Notes: generated by a model from the letters alone, not told the origin. 64,000 nt of DNA from Camellia lanceoleosa (GCA_025200525.1 CM045758.1:190996463-191060462); one strand, 5' to 3'. Positions 1 through 11,749 are shown, numbered from the stretch's first letter. Numbers and translations: made by a program.

Positions 1-472
1 CTTTTATTATTAATGTCTCTTATCAATGTAGAGATGAGACATCACATGATAAATAAAAATATATTTTGTTATTATTATTATTATTGATAATATATTTCTT
101 TATTTATTTTTTACAATGTTCAAAAAATAATTTATGTTCATTGTTAGTTTTTGTAGATGAGGAGTCAAAAATAAATTATATATAATTCAAGTTATAACTA
201 ATTTGAGATTGAAAAGGAAAGTTCAAAAGAAATGATAATTATATATAATTTTAAAATATTTTAAAAAAATACAAAGAAAAATTGGAACTATAAATTATAT
301 TATGAAAATAATTTAATGAAAAATTGATCAAATTTAAATTTATGATTATTAAATATTTTTACTAAATCATCAATTTTTTATTCAGGTTCTAACCTAATTT
401 GGTCTTAAATAGTTTTTCAGATATAAATATATTTTAATATCGATACAATCAATATTAGACATATTTTAAGAA

Positions 473-996
473 GGGTAAATTATATCGATAGTCCCCGCAT
501 TTTGTTTCTTGTGTCAATTTGATCTCTGTAATTTTGACAATTAATTTTAGATTTTGTGTTAATCTGGTCTAATTGATAATGTCGGTTAAGGTTTTTACAA
601 GAAAATAGTTATTGAGTTGGTTAAGATTAACTTACTGAATCAAACAAATTTATAATTTGTCTATAAAATTATAACAGATGCTACTCATTTGTGTATTTTC
701 AATAAAAAAAAATGAAAATACTATACGCCCCAAATTTTCTACCAAATGAATGACTAAATGTCTCACATGGGTGTGGGGTCCATTTTTTTGTGGACCCCAC
801 ACCCATGTGAGATATTTGATAGAAAATTTTGTATCTCTAGCATTACTAAAAAAAAAAAAAAAAACTAGCAATTATAACAATTGGACCAAATTGAAACAAA
901 ATTATAAATTCAGGATCAAAATTAAGCAAAATTAAAATTGTAAGGACAAAAATAACACAAGAGTTTAAATATAGGGAATACCAATGTAATTTATTC
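473..996 (+). mobile_element. Mutator-like MITE with long degenerate TIRs
   Basis: About 110 bp at each end form degenerate terminal inverted repeats. The left end starts GGGTAAATTA and the right end read in reverse starts GAATAAATTA. The element is flanked by a perfect 9-bp direct repeat TTTTAAGAA at 464-472 and 997-1005. A 9-bp target duplication and long TIRs are typical of Mutator-type MITEs. No ORF is present, so it is non-autonomous. The same insertion with the same 9-bp repeat is found in copy 2 at 23284-23810. Confidence 0.8.
761..812. repeat. Perfect 22-bp hairpin at the MITE centre
   Basis: Positions 761-782 and 791-812 are a perfect 22-bp inverted repeat separated by an 8-base T-rich loop. 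Weaker pairing extends outward to about 731-835. The stem is far more GC-rich than its surroundings. The copy 2 equivalent (about 23575-23626) has two mismatches in the stem. Confidence 0.85.
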
Positions 997-1668
997 TTTT
1001 AAGAATAATTACATAATTTCTTAATTAATTTTAAAATTGTTAATAAATATACCAAACAAATATCTACATATTTCCTATTTTTGTTATAATTTTTTTAAAA
1101 ATATATTTACTAATTAAAAATTAAATAAATAGGTGGCTCTACTAACTCATGGATTGGACATGAATTAGACGATTCTCCAAGGATTAGGGTTAAATCAAGA
1201 ATTATTGGCAAAAAAATCGACTAATCCAATATTAAAACCCTCCAAATTAGCTCATATCAGTCACGAATTGATAAACTATGATAAAATTTAAATTTATTAG
1301 GACTAGAATATGACCTACAATTTAAGGTGGCTCTATCTTAGATAATATTTTCATTTAATTGTTTCATTTAATTGTTTCATTTAATTTATTAGGGTTAATT
1401 GTTTCATTTAATATTTTCATTTAATTGTTTTAAACATAAATATATATAGTTTTTTTTAAACTAAGTTCAAAATTTTTAATAAGTATGCATAAAATATGTC
1501 CATATTTTTTATTTTTATTATAAAAAAATAATTACAAATATCTATTTACTAATTTAATAAATAGAGAGGTCAAATGATTCATATAAGTTGGGCCAAGACA
1601 ATTTTTAATGATTAGGTGAATGATGAGTTGGCGTAAATCTAATATCAAGCCCAAATTTACGTAAATCT

Positions 1669-2179
1669 TGTTGGAAAATTTGAATTAAAATTTACTCCAA
1701 TGGTTGTGTCTCTTGAGATGGAAAATTGTGTTCTTTTGAAGGGTTACAACCTTTCTGAAGAGTCACAGAGCAATCTATATATCTCATCTCCCTCACTTCA
1801 ATTTGGATAGAAAATTCGTAATTTCCTCATCTTTGCATTTATTCTTCATATTTTCCTGAGTCTAATTTTTCTATAAAAAGAGTGGATGCACGGCGAAGTT
1901 CGCTAGGCTCGCAATAATAGTGCTGCTAGTGCAAGACATTGATCGTTGTATCCTGAGAGATAGATGTCCATTGAATCCTAAGCATCGATGAGAGGAAGAA
2001 TCTGTCTTAAGGAAAGAGTGTCACACACTTGACTCAATCAGGTTTTATCTATTTATGTAATGTAAGTTTTGTTACGTTATTATATGTCGATTAATTTCAA
2101 TTTTGGTTTTGCCCAAAAAAAGTTGTTTACATATTTTTAAATTCTATTTTCCATAAACGTTGGTACTATTTTTCTAACA
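1669..2179 (+). mobile_element. LTR of a non-autonomous copia-like element (left LTR, copy 1)
   Basis: The sequence begins TGTTGGAAAATT and ends TTTCTAACA, giving short TG/CA inverted ends. A near-identical copy lies at 24456-24964, and a diverged one at 10526-11030 directly follows a polypurine tract. I therefore read 1669-2179 as the left LTR and 10526-11030 as the right LTR of one element. It contains a TATA-like stretch (CTATAAAAAG near 1870) followed by transcribed-leader-like sequence. No canonical initiator-Met tRNA primer-binding site follows at 2180. The DNA between the LTRs has no gag or pol. Confidence 0.65.
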
Positions 2180-2832
2180 TTCTTAAGGCAGATTCAGTTC
2201 TGTTTATGCTTTTTTGGAAAAATATAATTGATTTATTATTTAATCTGTTTATAGTTTCTATGTGTACAGATTCTGTGATATAGATTTAGTATTTTTTGGT
2301 TAAAAATTAATTTTTTGCAATTCGTTTTCCTGCATATTGTGTTTCTTGTTTACAGTAACGCTCTTAGCATAGTTTACTGTTATTATTCATTAGTAATAGA
2401 ATCCAAAAATGTTATTATTGAAACTGTTATTAAACAGGATCCGATTATTATTAAAGGTTTGTATACCATACATAATTGTTTAGACACAACAAAACAAATA
2501 TGAAGTTATTTAGATTTTGAGAAACTGAATGCGTCTTTCGGAATATGGGTTTTTTTTATTTCTTTTTGGATTAGGAAAAAAAAAATGTTGTTTTTGATAA
2601 GTGGTTGATTTTGTTATCAAATATTAAATCAATAGATTTATTCTGCTCATTTGAGAATTGTCTTGTTCGTCTTTGTAAAAGCAAATTTCTTTTGTTTCTT
2701 TACCCAAATCTTTAAATGACTTGACTTCTTCTTTGTCCTCTTCCATTTTAAACTGCTAATCTCTTCTGGAGCGGTGTCGTCGTACGCCGTTGGTGGAGCG
2801 GTATCACAGTCAGGGAGAGAAAGGTTGGTTGG
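2180..2832 (+). other. AT-rich internal region of the copia-like element
   Basis: This stretch follows the left LTR and matches 24965-25565 in copy 2. I see no convincing ORF, RNA gene or repeat array. Its last ~100 bp lead directly into the PPR-like fragment, which is split off by the solo LTR at 2833. Confidence 0.5.
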
Positions 2833-5359
2833 TGTCACGACCCAATCCCGCCCCTGTAGGTTTAGCACCGTAACCGGTCAGTAATCCGTGGATTACCCAA
2901 GGCCTCTAAATAGATTAGCAAATAATAAGGGGCTGCGGAAACAATAATATAAAATAGACAAGGTCCAATGAGTTGTGATAACGTACATGGGACAGAAAAT
3001 TTCAAACTTATTTACATTTATATTTACATAAACATGCCAGTCCAGATACACAATATTTACAAAATGTACTTCCCAAGACTTGACTGTACAAACAGTTACA
3101 GAGACTAGCACGAAAACAAGAACAGCCATGGCATTAGACTTCGATTGGAACTTCCTCGGGAGGCACAATGGTTAGCTGACAAAAACAGTACATAAGGCCG
3201 TCAACTCTGGCCCTAGTCATGTGCCGGCTCACCTACATACAGAATATAAACTGTGAGCGAAAACCCAGTGAATAATAACAGAGTAAAGGGGTTATATGAA
3301 TGATGTCCAGCACAAGTTAAAATCCATTATTTAAATCAAAGCATAATCAGACTTCAGAACAGAAACAGATTCATATACATCTTCATATTTAGATTTTGCA
3401 TAAGATCATATGTGGTACACCCATTAGCTATTAGATCAGATTGGTCCAGAGACCTACAGACATAGTTGGTACCAACGACCATAAGGGTCCATATCTTGCG
3501 AGCAAGTAACCATGGTATTGTTACCCCCAAGCAAGGGCCACGTACAGATTGACCGCGGTATTGTTACCCCCAGGCGAGGGCCACATACAGATTGGCTGCG
3601 GTATTGTTACCCCCAGGCGAGGGCCACATGAACTAAGGGTGCCACAAATACGTTTAAGAAAATTAGACATTCATTCATAACTCATAAGATAGCTCTTTAG
3701 AAAACAGATCATATCATACCAGTCAGAAAATACTTAAGTTAAACATAACTTTACAGAGTTATTACTCACAGTGGGCTTGGAGACAGACAGACAGAGCAGA
3801 TCGATCAGACAGGACGTGGCACGTAACCTACACAATACATAACAGATACACACTTGAAACACACGTTCTAATTGTACAAAACTTATTTCATTGGCTCTTA
3901 GTGTGTTTTTAATCTCCTATCCTCATTATAGAGTCTAAAACATGGCCTAGGAATGCCTAGGATGAAATGAGGATGCAAAGATGCACTTAGAAACACTTTT
4001 CAAAATTTTGCTGAAACAGGGGTCCCGTTCGAGCGTGTATTTCTCTGCTCGAGCGGACATGCAGACAAAAGGCCTCCGCTCGAGCGGGTATTTCTCTGCT
4101 CTAGTGGACTGTAAACTACAGTAAAAGTACTGGATGTATGAAATTCACGCTCGATGGGCACTCGATACCCGCTCGAGCGTGAGACACAAGTCCTCACTTG
4201 AGCGTGCATTACCCCGCTCAAGCGGACTGTAAACAGGTGAAAAGTACTGGATACACGCATTTCACCCTCGAGCGTTACTCTTGCCGCTCGAGCGGAAGTG
4301 CATGTACTCAGGCTTCACGCTCGAGCGTAAAAGGCCCCGCTTGAGCGTGGGTCAAATTTCTGGAAAATCCAGATTGACCTCTAAGCATGAAACTCAACCT
4401 TCAACCATCCAAAACTTATTTTCCTAGGCCCAAAATTAAGGAAACACATGAAGACTCATAAAACAACATGTTTAAAGCTTCAATTCAAGAAATCATGGCC
4501 CAAGAGTAAACCAATTTGTGCAAAATCAACATGAACTTTATGAATATGCTAAATCCACACGCAAGACCCTCTTTGAATTCCAACCCTCCAAAACATAATC
4601 AAACTTGATAATTTGATGGAAAACAAGTTGAATGTCCACAATGAGAGTGAAATTAACACATGCATGGAAGAAACTCTTGAAATCATGTTCAAAATGTGAA
4701 GAAATGCACATGCATGCATGATTTAAGCCTCAATTCCACATTCTAAGCCAAACTAGACTCTAATCTACAATGTTTCTACAAATCAAGCAAGCTAAAACTC
4801 AATATCATAATTAAGGAGATGAATTCACTACCTTAGGTTTGAATTCCAAGCTTAGTAGCCTAATCTTCCAAGTTGCCTTCAATCCCTCTAAATTCGAGCA
4901 AAATTCTAGATGATTCAATTTTTGTTCTCTTATTCTCTCCCTCTCCTACGGTTTGGTCTCCCAGAGAAGGCTGATGAGAGATGCCTCTAAATGTAATAAG
5001 GTGTAATGGAGAGTGGTCTCAATTCAAGTCTAAGTGGCATAAGTGTAATAATTCAAACTAGTGTAATTTAATGTTATTAATCCAATTTAATTATACCAAA
5101 TCAATTTTTAATTAAACCTACCATAAAACTCTATAAATCCTAATTAGCACATAACACAAGTCAATTTCTGATTCGAACGCCGATAAGGTTTTCAATTTGC
5201 AGTTTAAAGTCAAAGACATGAACAGATCATTTTATGGCAAACAGATAGAAACACGTAAATGATGCAATACACATGCAAATAAATCCCAAATCCATCCTAA
5301 TCTTCTGCAAGGCATAATTAAGTGCGAATTAACATTAATTAGAGGTCAGGGTCATTACA
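2833..5359 (-). mobile_element. Ty3/gypsy solo LTR, 2.5 kb, TSD GTTGG
   Basis: Read on the minus strand, it starts TGTAATGACCCTGACC and ends GGGTCGTGACA. GTTGG flanks both ends (2828-2832 and 5360-5364). Copy 2 preserves the uninterrupted site near 25563-25580. No internal region, primer-binding site or second LTR is present, so it is a solo LTR formed by LTR-LTR recombination. Its ends match the solo LTR at 46958-49343 and the start of the LTR at 27970. It contains a CTCGAG-palindrome array and a short triplicated stretch near 3490-3630 with the phrase GGTATTGTTACCCCCA. Confidence 0.9.
4026..4350. repeat. Array of CGCTCGAGCG-type palindromes (LTR 1)
   Basis: About 12 copies of a 10-bp palindrome, CGCTCGAGCG or one-base variants such as CGCTTGAGCG and CGCTCAAGCG, occur in about 325 bp, spaced mostly 20-50 bp apart. 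The surroundings are not otherwise tandemly repeated in full, although phrases such as GGACTGTAAAC recur. The same motif cluster occurs in three other LTRs in the window. Confidence 0.85.
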
Positions 5360-5620
5360 GTTGGGTAAAGGGTTCGACCCATTTAGGCACTTTTTATATG
5401 AATACATTGAACAACATGTATTATAAGTTTGGAAAAATCAAACCTGCATAGTACTTGTTAAATAGAATGCCCGAAAGGAATGGAGTTTCTTAGAACACCA
5501 TGGTGTCCGGGTATGTTCGAGTGGGTTTATACCCAGATGCATTTAATTTGTTTCCCCAAATGTGCAATCAAGAAATTGAGCCAAGTGGGTATTTGTTTGC
5601 CATGATGGTAATGATGGTCT
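5360..5620 (+). pseudogene. Captured PPR-protein gene fragment, copy 1
   Basis: Translation gives a recognisable stretch of a plant PLS-class pentatricopeptide repeat protein: an NxMYYKFGKI helix pair, a NRMPERNGVS stretch, then VSGYVRVGLYPDA and the continuation of a PPR motif. Two in-frame stops (where copy 2 reads PAQYLL and SWNTM) show that it is dead. PPR proteins bind organellar RNA, but this piece covers only about two repeats and has no start, targeting peptide or C-terminal domain. The reading fades into T-rich non-coding DNA after about 5620, resembling an exon-intron edge. It sits inside the copia-like element, so it looks like a captured host-gene fragment. The solo LTR at 2833-5359 cut its left edge. 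Confidence 0.75.
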
Positions 5621-5856
5621 ATATAAATATAAAAAAAAAATATTATATAGAAGTTTTTTTTTTATTTTAATTTAATTATTAGAGAGTTGGTTTTTTGTTT
5701 AACTCAGAACAATTTGTAAATAGTTTTTTGTTTTATTTAAAAATTGTTTTGTTTATATAAATTGTGCTGGAAAATTTTATTTAGTACTTTTTTTTTTTTT
5801 TTTTTTTTTAACGATGCTGGATAGAGTTGGTTTTCAAACTGTTTTTCTTATTCTGC
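5621..5856 (+). other. T-rich internal DNA with long homopolymer
   Basis: AT-rich sequence including a poly-T run of about 26 bases near 5787-5810. It matches copy 2 at about 25827-26060. No gene is seen. Confidence 0.5.
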
Positions 5857-7044
5857 ACTAGATTGACCTTTAGTACTGCGTATCATCCTCAGACTGACAG
5901 GCAGTCTGAACGCACTATTCAAATCCTTGAGGATATGCTTCGAGGTTGTGTGCTTGATTTTAAGGGGTTGTGTAGTGGAGTTTGCCTACAATAACAGCTT
6001 CCAATCGAGTATTGGCATGGCACCATTTGAGGCATTGTATATCCGACCGTGTAGATCCCCTGTATATTGGGCCGAGGTGGGTGATACACCTTTGTTGGAC
6101 CTAGAGTTAGTTTGGGAAACGACAGAGAATGTAGCACTTATTCGTAAGAGGTTGGTTATGGCTCAGAGTAGCCAAAAGAGTTATGTCGACCGTAGAAGGA
6201 GACCCTTGTCTTTTAAGTTGGTAGATCATATCTTTCTAAAGATATCACTTAGGCAGGGTTTGATGAGATTTGGGAAGAGTGGGAAGTCATCCCATCGGTT
6301 TATTGGCCTTTTTGAGATCCTTGAGCAGATTGAGGAGGTTGTCTATCGTTTGGCATCACCACCACAACTTTCCGGGGTTTATCACATGTTTCACATTAGT
6401 ATGCTTCAGAAGTACGAGCCAGATCCATCGCATGTCCTAAATTGGACCGACTGAGAGGTAGATGAGGATGCCTCGTATGAAGAGAGACCGGTGGAAGTCT
6501 TAGACAGACAGGACCAAGTCTTGTGAGGCATGACAATTCCCTTAGTAAAAGTATTGTGGAAACATCACGGGGTCGAGGAAGCAACTTGAGAGCGTGAATT
6601 GGAAGTTCGAGAGAAATATCCGGACTTGTTTGCTAATATCTAAACATGTATTGAGATTTTGATTATAATGATGAAAAGTGTAAGCATTGCATATGTATTA
6701 GATTATGTGAACATTGTATATGTTTTGAAATTATGAATTCAATGTAAACATTGTATATGTTTTGAGAATATGGAATATTGTGGATGTTATGTCACTTTTG
6801 GAAAGCATTGTATATGCCATGTGAAATTTTGAGAACTTGGACCCTGGTCTAAACATTGCATATGACTTGGGAAATTGTAAAATTCATTTTATATAGGACT
6901 TGTGTATCGAGTCAATGAGGATGGATGACCGAAGAATGGGTCATAGTGTCAAAATTGTAAGAATAACGTTGTTGTGAATGGTATAGCTCGATTTTCTGAA
7001 ACTTGATTTGTAATTTCGGGGACAAAATTCCTTAAGGGGGGAGG
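5857..7044 (+). pseudogene. Ty3/gypsy pol fragment: integrase C-terminal half
   Basis: Translation in shifting frames gives an integrase-core ending (AYHPQTDGQSERT), then [20 protein letters not shown], the PVYWAEVGD region, and YHMFHISMLQKYEPDPSHVL. A degraded chromodomain-like tail follows (KVLWKHHGVEEATWE). This order is that of gypsy chromovirus integrases, Tekay/Del type by wording. Integrase inserts the retroelement cDNA. The fragment is 5'-truncated: gag, protease, RT, RNase H and the catalytic first half of integrase are missing. A frameshift at about 5960 and stops near 6452 and 6525 mark decay. A polypurine tract, AAGGGGGGAGG at 7034-7044, precedes the LTR. Family assignment is by eye. 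Confidence 0.85.
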
Positions 7045-9097
7045 TTATAGCGATTCTGGTTTTGACCTGTTACCTATTGCATTTTGGACTCGGGTTGGTA
7101 TGGTTTAAATAGTTATTCTTATCCCTTTTCCTTGTCTTCCCCTTTTATTTTGGTTATCGAGTTGTAATTGTGCGTTTGGAACATGTTGGTTATTTGTATT
7201 TCAAAACCTATGTTGCCAAGATTTTGGCATATCCGCTCGAGTTGGCTTCACAAATTTTACTCCTTCGCTCGAGTGTCCATTCTTGCGCTTGAGCGGGATT
7301 TGTCTACTCTCAGTATTTTTTTGCAGAGTGCATTGGACGCTCGAGCGGGGACCTTTGTCTTCAGAACTTCTAGAAGTGTGCATTTCACGCTCGAGCGACG
7401 CTTTTCGGGCTCGAGCAGACCTTTGTGTCTGATGCTCGAGCGGGGCTTTCCACGCTCGAGCGGACTGCATGTCTTTCAGTCCGAAAAGATGACATTTTGA
7501 ATCACTTTTTCATATCTTTCTTTCTCTCTAAACTTTCCAAAAAGCTTGTTCTTGAGCCTCTCTCTCTATAATTAACATTCTCTCTAAGAATTCATCTAGA
7601 TCCATTGATCTTTTCACCCTAGTGCCTTTGAGAAAAATGTAGAGCTTGTCAAAATCTACATTTTGATCCGAATAGAAGTGGGTTTCAGCGTTTTTGAAAT
7701 TTCTCTCTTGTTTGACTCATCTTTTTCCTTTGAGGTAGGGATCTTTTCTACACCTTCATATGTTATTTAGCTTAATTATTTGTATCTTATGTAACAATGA
7801 TGTGAGTTGAGGGTGTTGTAAGCAAACCTAGGGTTTGGGTATATATAGAAAAAAGGATTGTTGTTAAACATGAAATACATGAATGTGAGTTTTGAAAATG
7901 AAATGATGTTGGGTCATAATGATTGGCAATGATATTTGGCTTGATAATTAGAAAAAGGAAAGTTTTGCCCTAAAATGACTATCATGACTATTTTATAGAG
8001 ATTATTGAAATTGTCATTTAGAATGTGAAATTGAGAAAGTATTGATATGAATGGTGGAATAAGTCATGTGTTAACTCATTCTTTGGAAATTTGAATAAAT
8101 TATCCGTCATTAGATTGGACATCTGTTTAGAAATAACTGTATTGGGCTATCGATGGAGAATAGCTATGAGTGTTGTAGAAATTGCATGAGGATTAAGTGG
8201 ATTGAAACTAATCTCTTGTAGTTTGTTATTGAATATGACTATGTTAATATGCATTGTACATGTATGATTATATGGGAGTGGAAAGGAGATGTGCTCCATT
8301 GTTTGATGTTGTGTTTAAATACATTGCATATGTATGAATGATTGTTTAGGAGAAGAAAGGTGTTGGACTCCATTATAATTAAGTTGGCCGGAGTGTCCTG
8401 GGTAAAAGTCCTGAAATTATACATGGGTGCCTAGCCCGTGGACGAAATATCTGTAAAATGGCAAATTGTAGTGCTTGTATAGCCTACGTTTACATGGGTC
8501 CCATTTGAAGGTTGCCCGCGGACGAAATTTCCTTGAAAAAAAAGCTTGACCTGTTCATGCATTGTTGATGTGATTGTAAAACTAATGAGTTGAAGTCTCA
8601 TTTGGATTATTAAGAAGATAATGAAACTGGTCCATGTAATGAAATAAATGGAAATTGGTACTTTTGATTATATAAAATGTGGATGTCCCTATCACTGATG
8701 TTGTGTATGTATAGTGTACATATACTTTTGCTAAGTTTCATATATTATGCTAGATGATTTCTACTGGACTGTGGCTCACCCTATTTGGGAATAAAATTTT
8801 TAGGTAATGATGGCATGCCTCTACCAAGGCAGTAGTTAGAGGAACTTTTGGAAGCAAGAGTTTCATTACTTTTGATTATTTCTTTTGTAAAGCCAAGGGC
8901 TTAATATGTATTGAGCGAAACTCACTTTTGTTGTAACCAAGTTAAGACTTGGAAAGATGTAAGCCTTAAGGGCATCTCTTTTGTTGAACTCTTGTAATCA
9001 TTAACTTTTATGTAATGCAAGGGTTAATTACTCTGATTCAAGCAGTTAATTACATATGGTTAGAATGTATTTATTATATTATTTTGGGGGCGTTACA
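7045..9097 (+). mobile_element. 3' LTR of the truncated Ty3/gypsy element
   Basis: It starts just after the polypurine tract with TTATAGCGATTCTGG (probably a mutated TGTAACG-type start) and ends GGGGGCGTTACA. Host sequence of the duplicated segment resumes at 9098, matching 26441 in copy 2. Length is about 2.05 kb. It carries a CTCGAG-palindrome array near its left end. No matching 5' LTR and no target duplication are present. About 380 bp of host DNA retained in copy 2 (26061-26440) are missing here, so this is a deletion-associated fragment. Confidence 0.8.
7230..7470. repeat. Array of CGCTCGAGCG-type palindromes (LTR 2)
   Basis: Eight copies of CGCTCGAGCG or one-base variants occur in 240 bp. 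They are associated with the recurring phrases GCATTTCACGCTCGAG and GGACTGCATG. The array lies 190-430 bp from the LTR start, whereas in LTR 1 and LTR 3 it is about 1 kb in. Confidence 0.85.
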
Positions 9098-10515
9098 TCA
9101 TGGGTGAAAAACGCTTTGGCAATTGTCGACATAGTTTCCAATACTGGATAAGACAAATAAGATATAAATGTAATTATACAGTAATATTTATTTTCCATGT
9201 TGAGATTGGAATTAAGGGTTGTAGTAAACAAAAAAAAATAATGCATGGCTAAAAAAATATTATTTGACAAAGTGTTGTGGCCACAATCGATATTAACCAT
9301 TTTTTCTTTATACTGCAACAGAAAGTTATGAAGTCTAATTGTATTTTAGACAAATTAGTATTGTGATTATATTCACATAGCAATTTACATCTTGTTATTT
9401 AGTTCAAACATGCCAATTAATGATATATTGTGATTTATCTCATAATTGTGGGGGTGTATTAATATTTTTGTGTAATTATACATCAGTAAGAGAAATTAAG
9501 TTTCCTTAGAATGTTTAAAATGTGGGGGTGCTTGGAGAATTTTACCAAAGTAACGGTTCCGATAATAGGTCCACAAAGAATCTCAATTCTTTCTATAGAA
9601 CAAAGTTGGAGTAGAAGTAAAAATGGTTTCATTAACTCCTAAGGAACAATTTTATGTTTATTATTTAAATTTAAAAATGGGAGCGACATAGAGTAACAGT
9701 AAGTCTCAATATAATCCAAGACTTAATACCATAAGATATTTGCTTTCAGTTGTGAATATTGTCTAAGGATAATATAATGGATCCACTAACTACTCAATAA
9801 TATATAACTAAGAAGATCAAACGAAAAATAACGGCCGCTAAACAAAGAGTTTGACCAAAGAGCAAATAAGGGAAAGTTCATTGAGGGGAATGTGATTAAA
9901 GCCTATTACATCAGCGTCGTCATCATAATAGTAACCCTACTTAGCTGACTAAAGATCCCAAGAACTAAGTTCAAAGGAACAACTAAGTTATGTGTGGCTC
10001 GTTAGAAATCACTAAAGGAGTCTATCTCCTATCCATTCCTATGATGAGAGTGATACCTGCAACATGTGTTGTATGTAGGGACTTAGGGTTAGCTATGCTT
10101 TTAATGATTACGTATATTTTGAAAACCCTAGAGAAGTACCTTTCACGAGGAGTATTTAAAAGACTCGAAATAAGGATCACCTATATGAGTGTGAAGGGGT
10201 CGTTTCTATGAGAATTGATAAGGCTAAATTTTCTAAAACACTCATGAAACACCAGGAGATGCCTAAGGCCAAAATGGACACAACCGTGAGAACTAAACTG
10301 TGTCTGAAGATATTCTATGTGAATTCTATTGTCCTGACTTATACAAACGGCTGAACAGTTCAAGACATCACGTCTACTAATTAATTAGTAAGTCCAATAG
10401 GCTTTCACTAAGGAAGGTTCAAAGCCAAAAGTTATATATCCCGATGCAGGGTATTTCCTTAATGTACTCTCTCTTTGTTTGTGTGTTGTTGCATCATTTT
10501 CGTAAATTTCATTCA
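9098..10515 (+). mobile_element. 3' internal region of the copia-like element, copy 1
   Basis: AT-rich sequence matched in copy 2 from 26441 to 27969, where copy 2 is interrupted. Despite its position before a polypurine tract, I cannot recognise any pol domain. The short minus-strand frame 9079-9318 is present in both copies but looks like chance. From about 10210 to 10460 there are short weakly coding-like phrases in several frames that I cannot identify. The empty site for the solo LTR of copy 2 is TTTAC at 9384-9388. Confidence 0.5.
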
Positions 10516-10525
10516 TGTGGGGGAT
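10516..10525 (+). other. Polypurine tract of the copia-like element
   Basis: TGTGGGGGAT immediately precedes the TGTTAGAAAATTT start of the right LTR. This is the usual plus-strand priming position in plant copia elements, and it is the best evidence that 10526 is a 3' LTR boundary. Confidence 0.7.
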
Positions 10526-11030
10526 TGTTAGAAAATTTGAATTAAAATTTACGCCAATGGTTGTGTCTCTTAAGATGAAAGAGTGTGTCCTTTTGAAGGG
10601 TCACAACCTTTCTGAAGAGTCACAGAGGAATCTATATACCCCATCTCCCTCACTTCACTTTGGATAGAGAATTCATTATTTCCTCATATTTGTATTTATT
10701 CCTCATATTTTCTTGAGTCTAATTTTTCTATAAAAAGAGTGCATGCACAACGAAAGTCACTAGGCTTACAATAATAGTACTGCTAGTGCAAGACATTGAT
10801 CGTTGTATCCTAGGAGATAAATGTCTAATGAATTCAGAGCATCAGTGGGAGGACGAATCTGTCTTAAAGAAAGAGTGTCACACACTCGACTCGATCAAGT
10901 TTTATATATTTATGTACTGTAAGTTTTGTTACGTTGTTATGTCGATTAATTTCAATTTTGGTTTTGCTCAAAAAAAAACCATTTACATATTTTTAAATTA
11001 TATTTTCCATATACGTTGATACTATTTTTC
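10526..11030 (+). mobile_element. Right LTR of the copia-like element, copy 1
   Basis: It aligns with 1669-2179 over about 505 bp: the opening GAAAATTTGAATTAAAATT, the CTATAAAAAGAG TATA-like region and the CATTGATCGTTGTATCCT leader are shared. The last few bases, expected to be CTAACA, have diverged, so the right edge is uncertain by about 10 bp. No clear target duplication can be paired with the left LTR. Confidence 0.65.
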
Positions 11031-11749
11031 ACTATTCCCAGATTTGTGATTTTTCATAATAACTTTTTATTTGTTCCCACTAAAATAAAAATACAAAAGT
11101 AATAATATACAAATAAATTTTATATAAAATATTGTAACATCTTATAATCTATCCATTTAAAAACAAAACACGTAATTTATAATTTCAAAAATATCACGCT
11201 ATTTGGTTTGAGTTTTCAATTATAGTTTTTTATTTTTATTTTTGTCTTTAGTGATTTTTTAAATATTTTAATTAATTATTTTAACTTTTAAATACACTTT
11301 AAAAGTAAATATTTATGAATTTTTGTTAAAAAATCAATAAATATAAAAAATCAGTATCTTATCTAATTTTTTTTTAAAAAAATTATAATTATTAAATGCA
11401 TCTAAAATTTAGTACGTTTAAAAAATAAAAAAAATAAATTAACATATAATTCTTTTTAAAAAATAAAAAAAACTCAAAATAATTAATTTTTGTTTGCAGG
11501 TTGATCATTAAAAATAAAAAAAATAAAAAAAAATGGGAAGTTCAGCATAAATTATGTCACTTGACAACAGTTGTTCTTTGTTGACCCACGCATTGACTGA
11601 CTTCGCGAACGTATTTGTCAGTTTGAATGTTCCACTTTCTTCGTCGTCCATACATTACACGATTAGGATTTCTAGTTCACCTTTATTCATTCACTCACTC
11701 CATTCATAAACAGAAACAAACTTACCTTAACAACAACAACTACAATTCC
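11031..11749 (+). promoter_or_regulatory. Upstream region of the receptor-kinase gene with W-box cores
   Basis: Positions 11031-11540 are AT-rich with poly-A/T runs and show no gene. From 11541 the base composition changes and three TTGAC cores (11561, 11581, 11593) lie within 37 bp, about 150-190 bp before the start codon. TTGAC(C/T) is the core of WRKY-factor W-boxes. Function is inferred only from motif clustering. No convincing TATA box was seen. Confidence 0.3.

Larger units (their letters stand above)
2..9997 (+). repeat. Segmental duplication, copy 1
   Basis: This interval aligns by eye with 22549-27969 over its whole non-inserted length. Shared in the same order are a MITE, an LTR, a PPR-gene fragment, and an AT-rich tail. 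Copy 1 is expanded by two later gypsy insertions, at 2833-5359 and 5857-9097, which copy 2 lacks. Homology begins at or before the window start, so the true left end is not seen. The two copies differ by scattered substitutions and small indels. I infer duplication of a genomic segment rather than two independent element insertions, because flanking non-element DNA and a MITE with the same target duplication are both shared. Confidence 0.85.

Noticed and set aside
9079..9318. Minus-strand frame of 79 codons, also present at 26431-26661
   Set aside because: It is shared only because the segment was duplicated. It straddles the LTR edge at 9097 in copy 1, has no recognisable domain, and has simple AT-driven composition.
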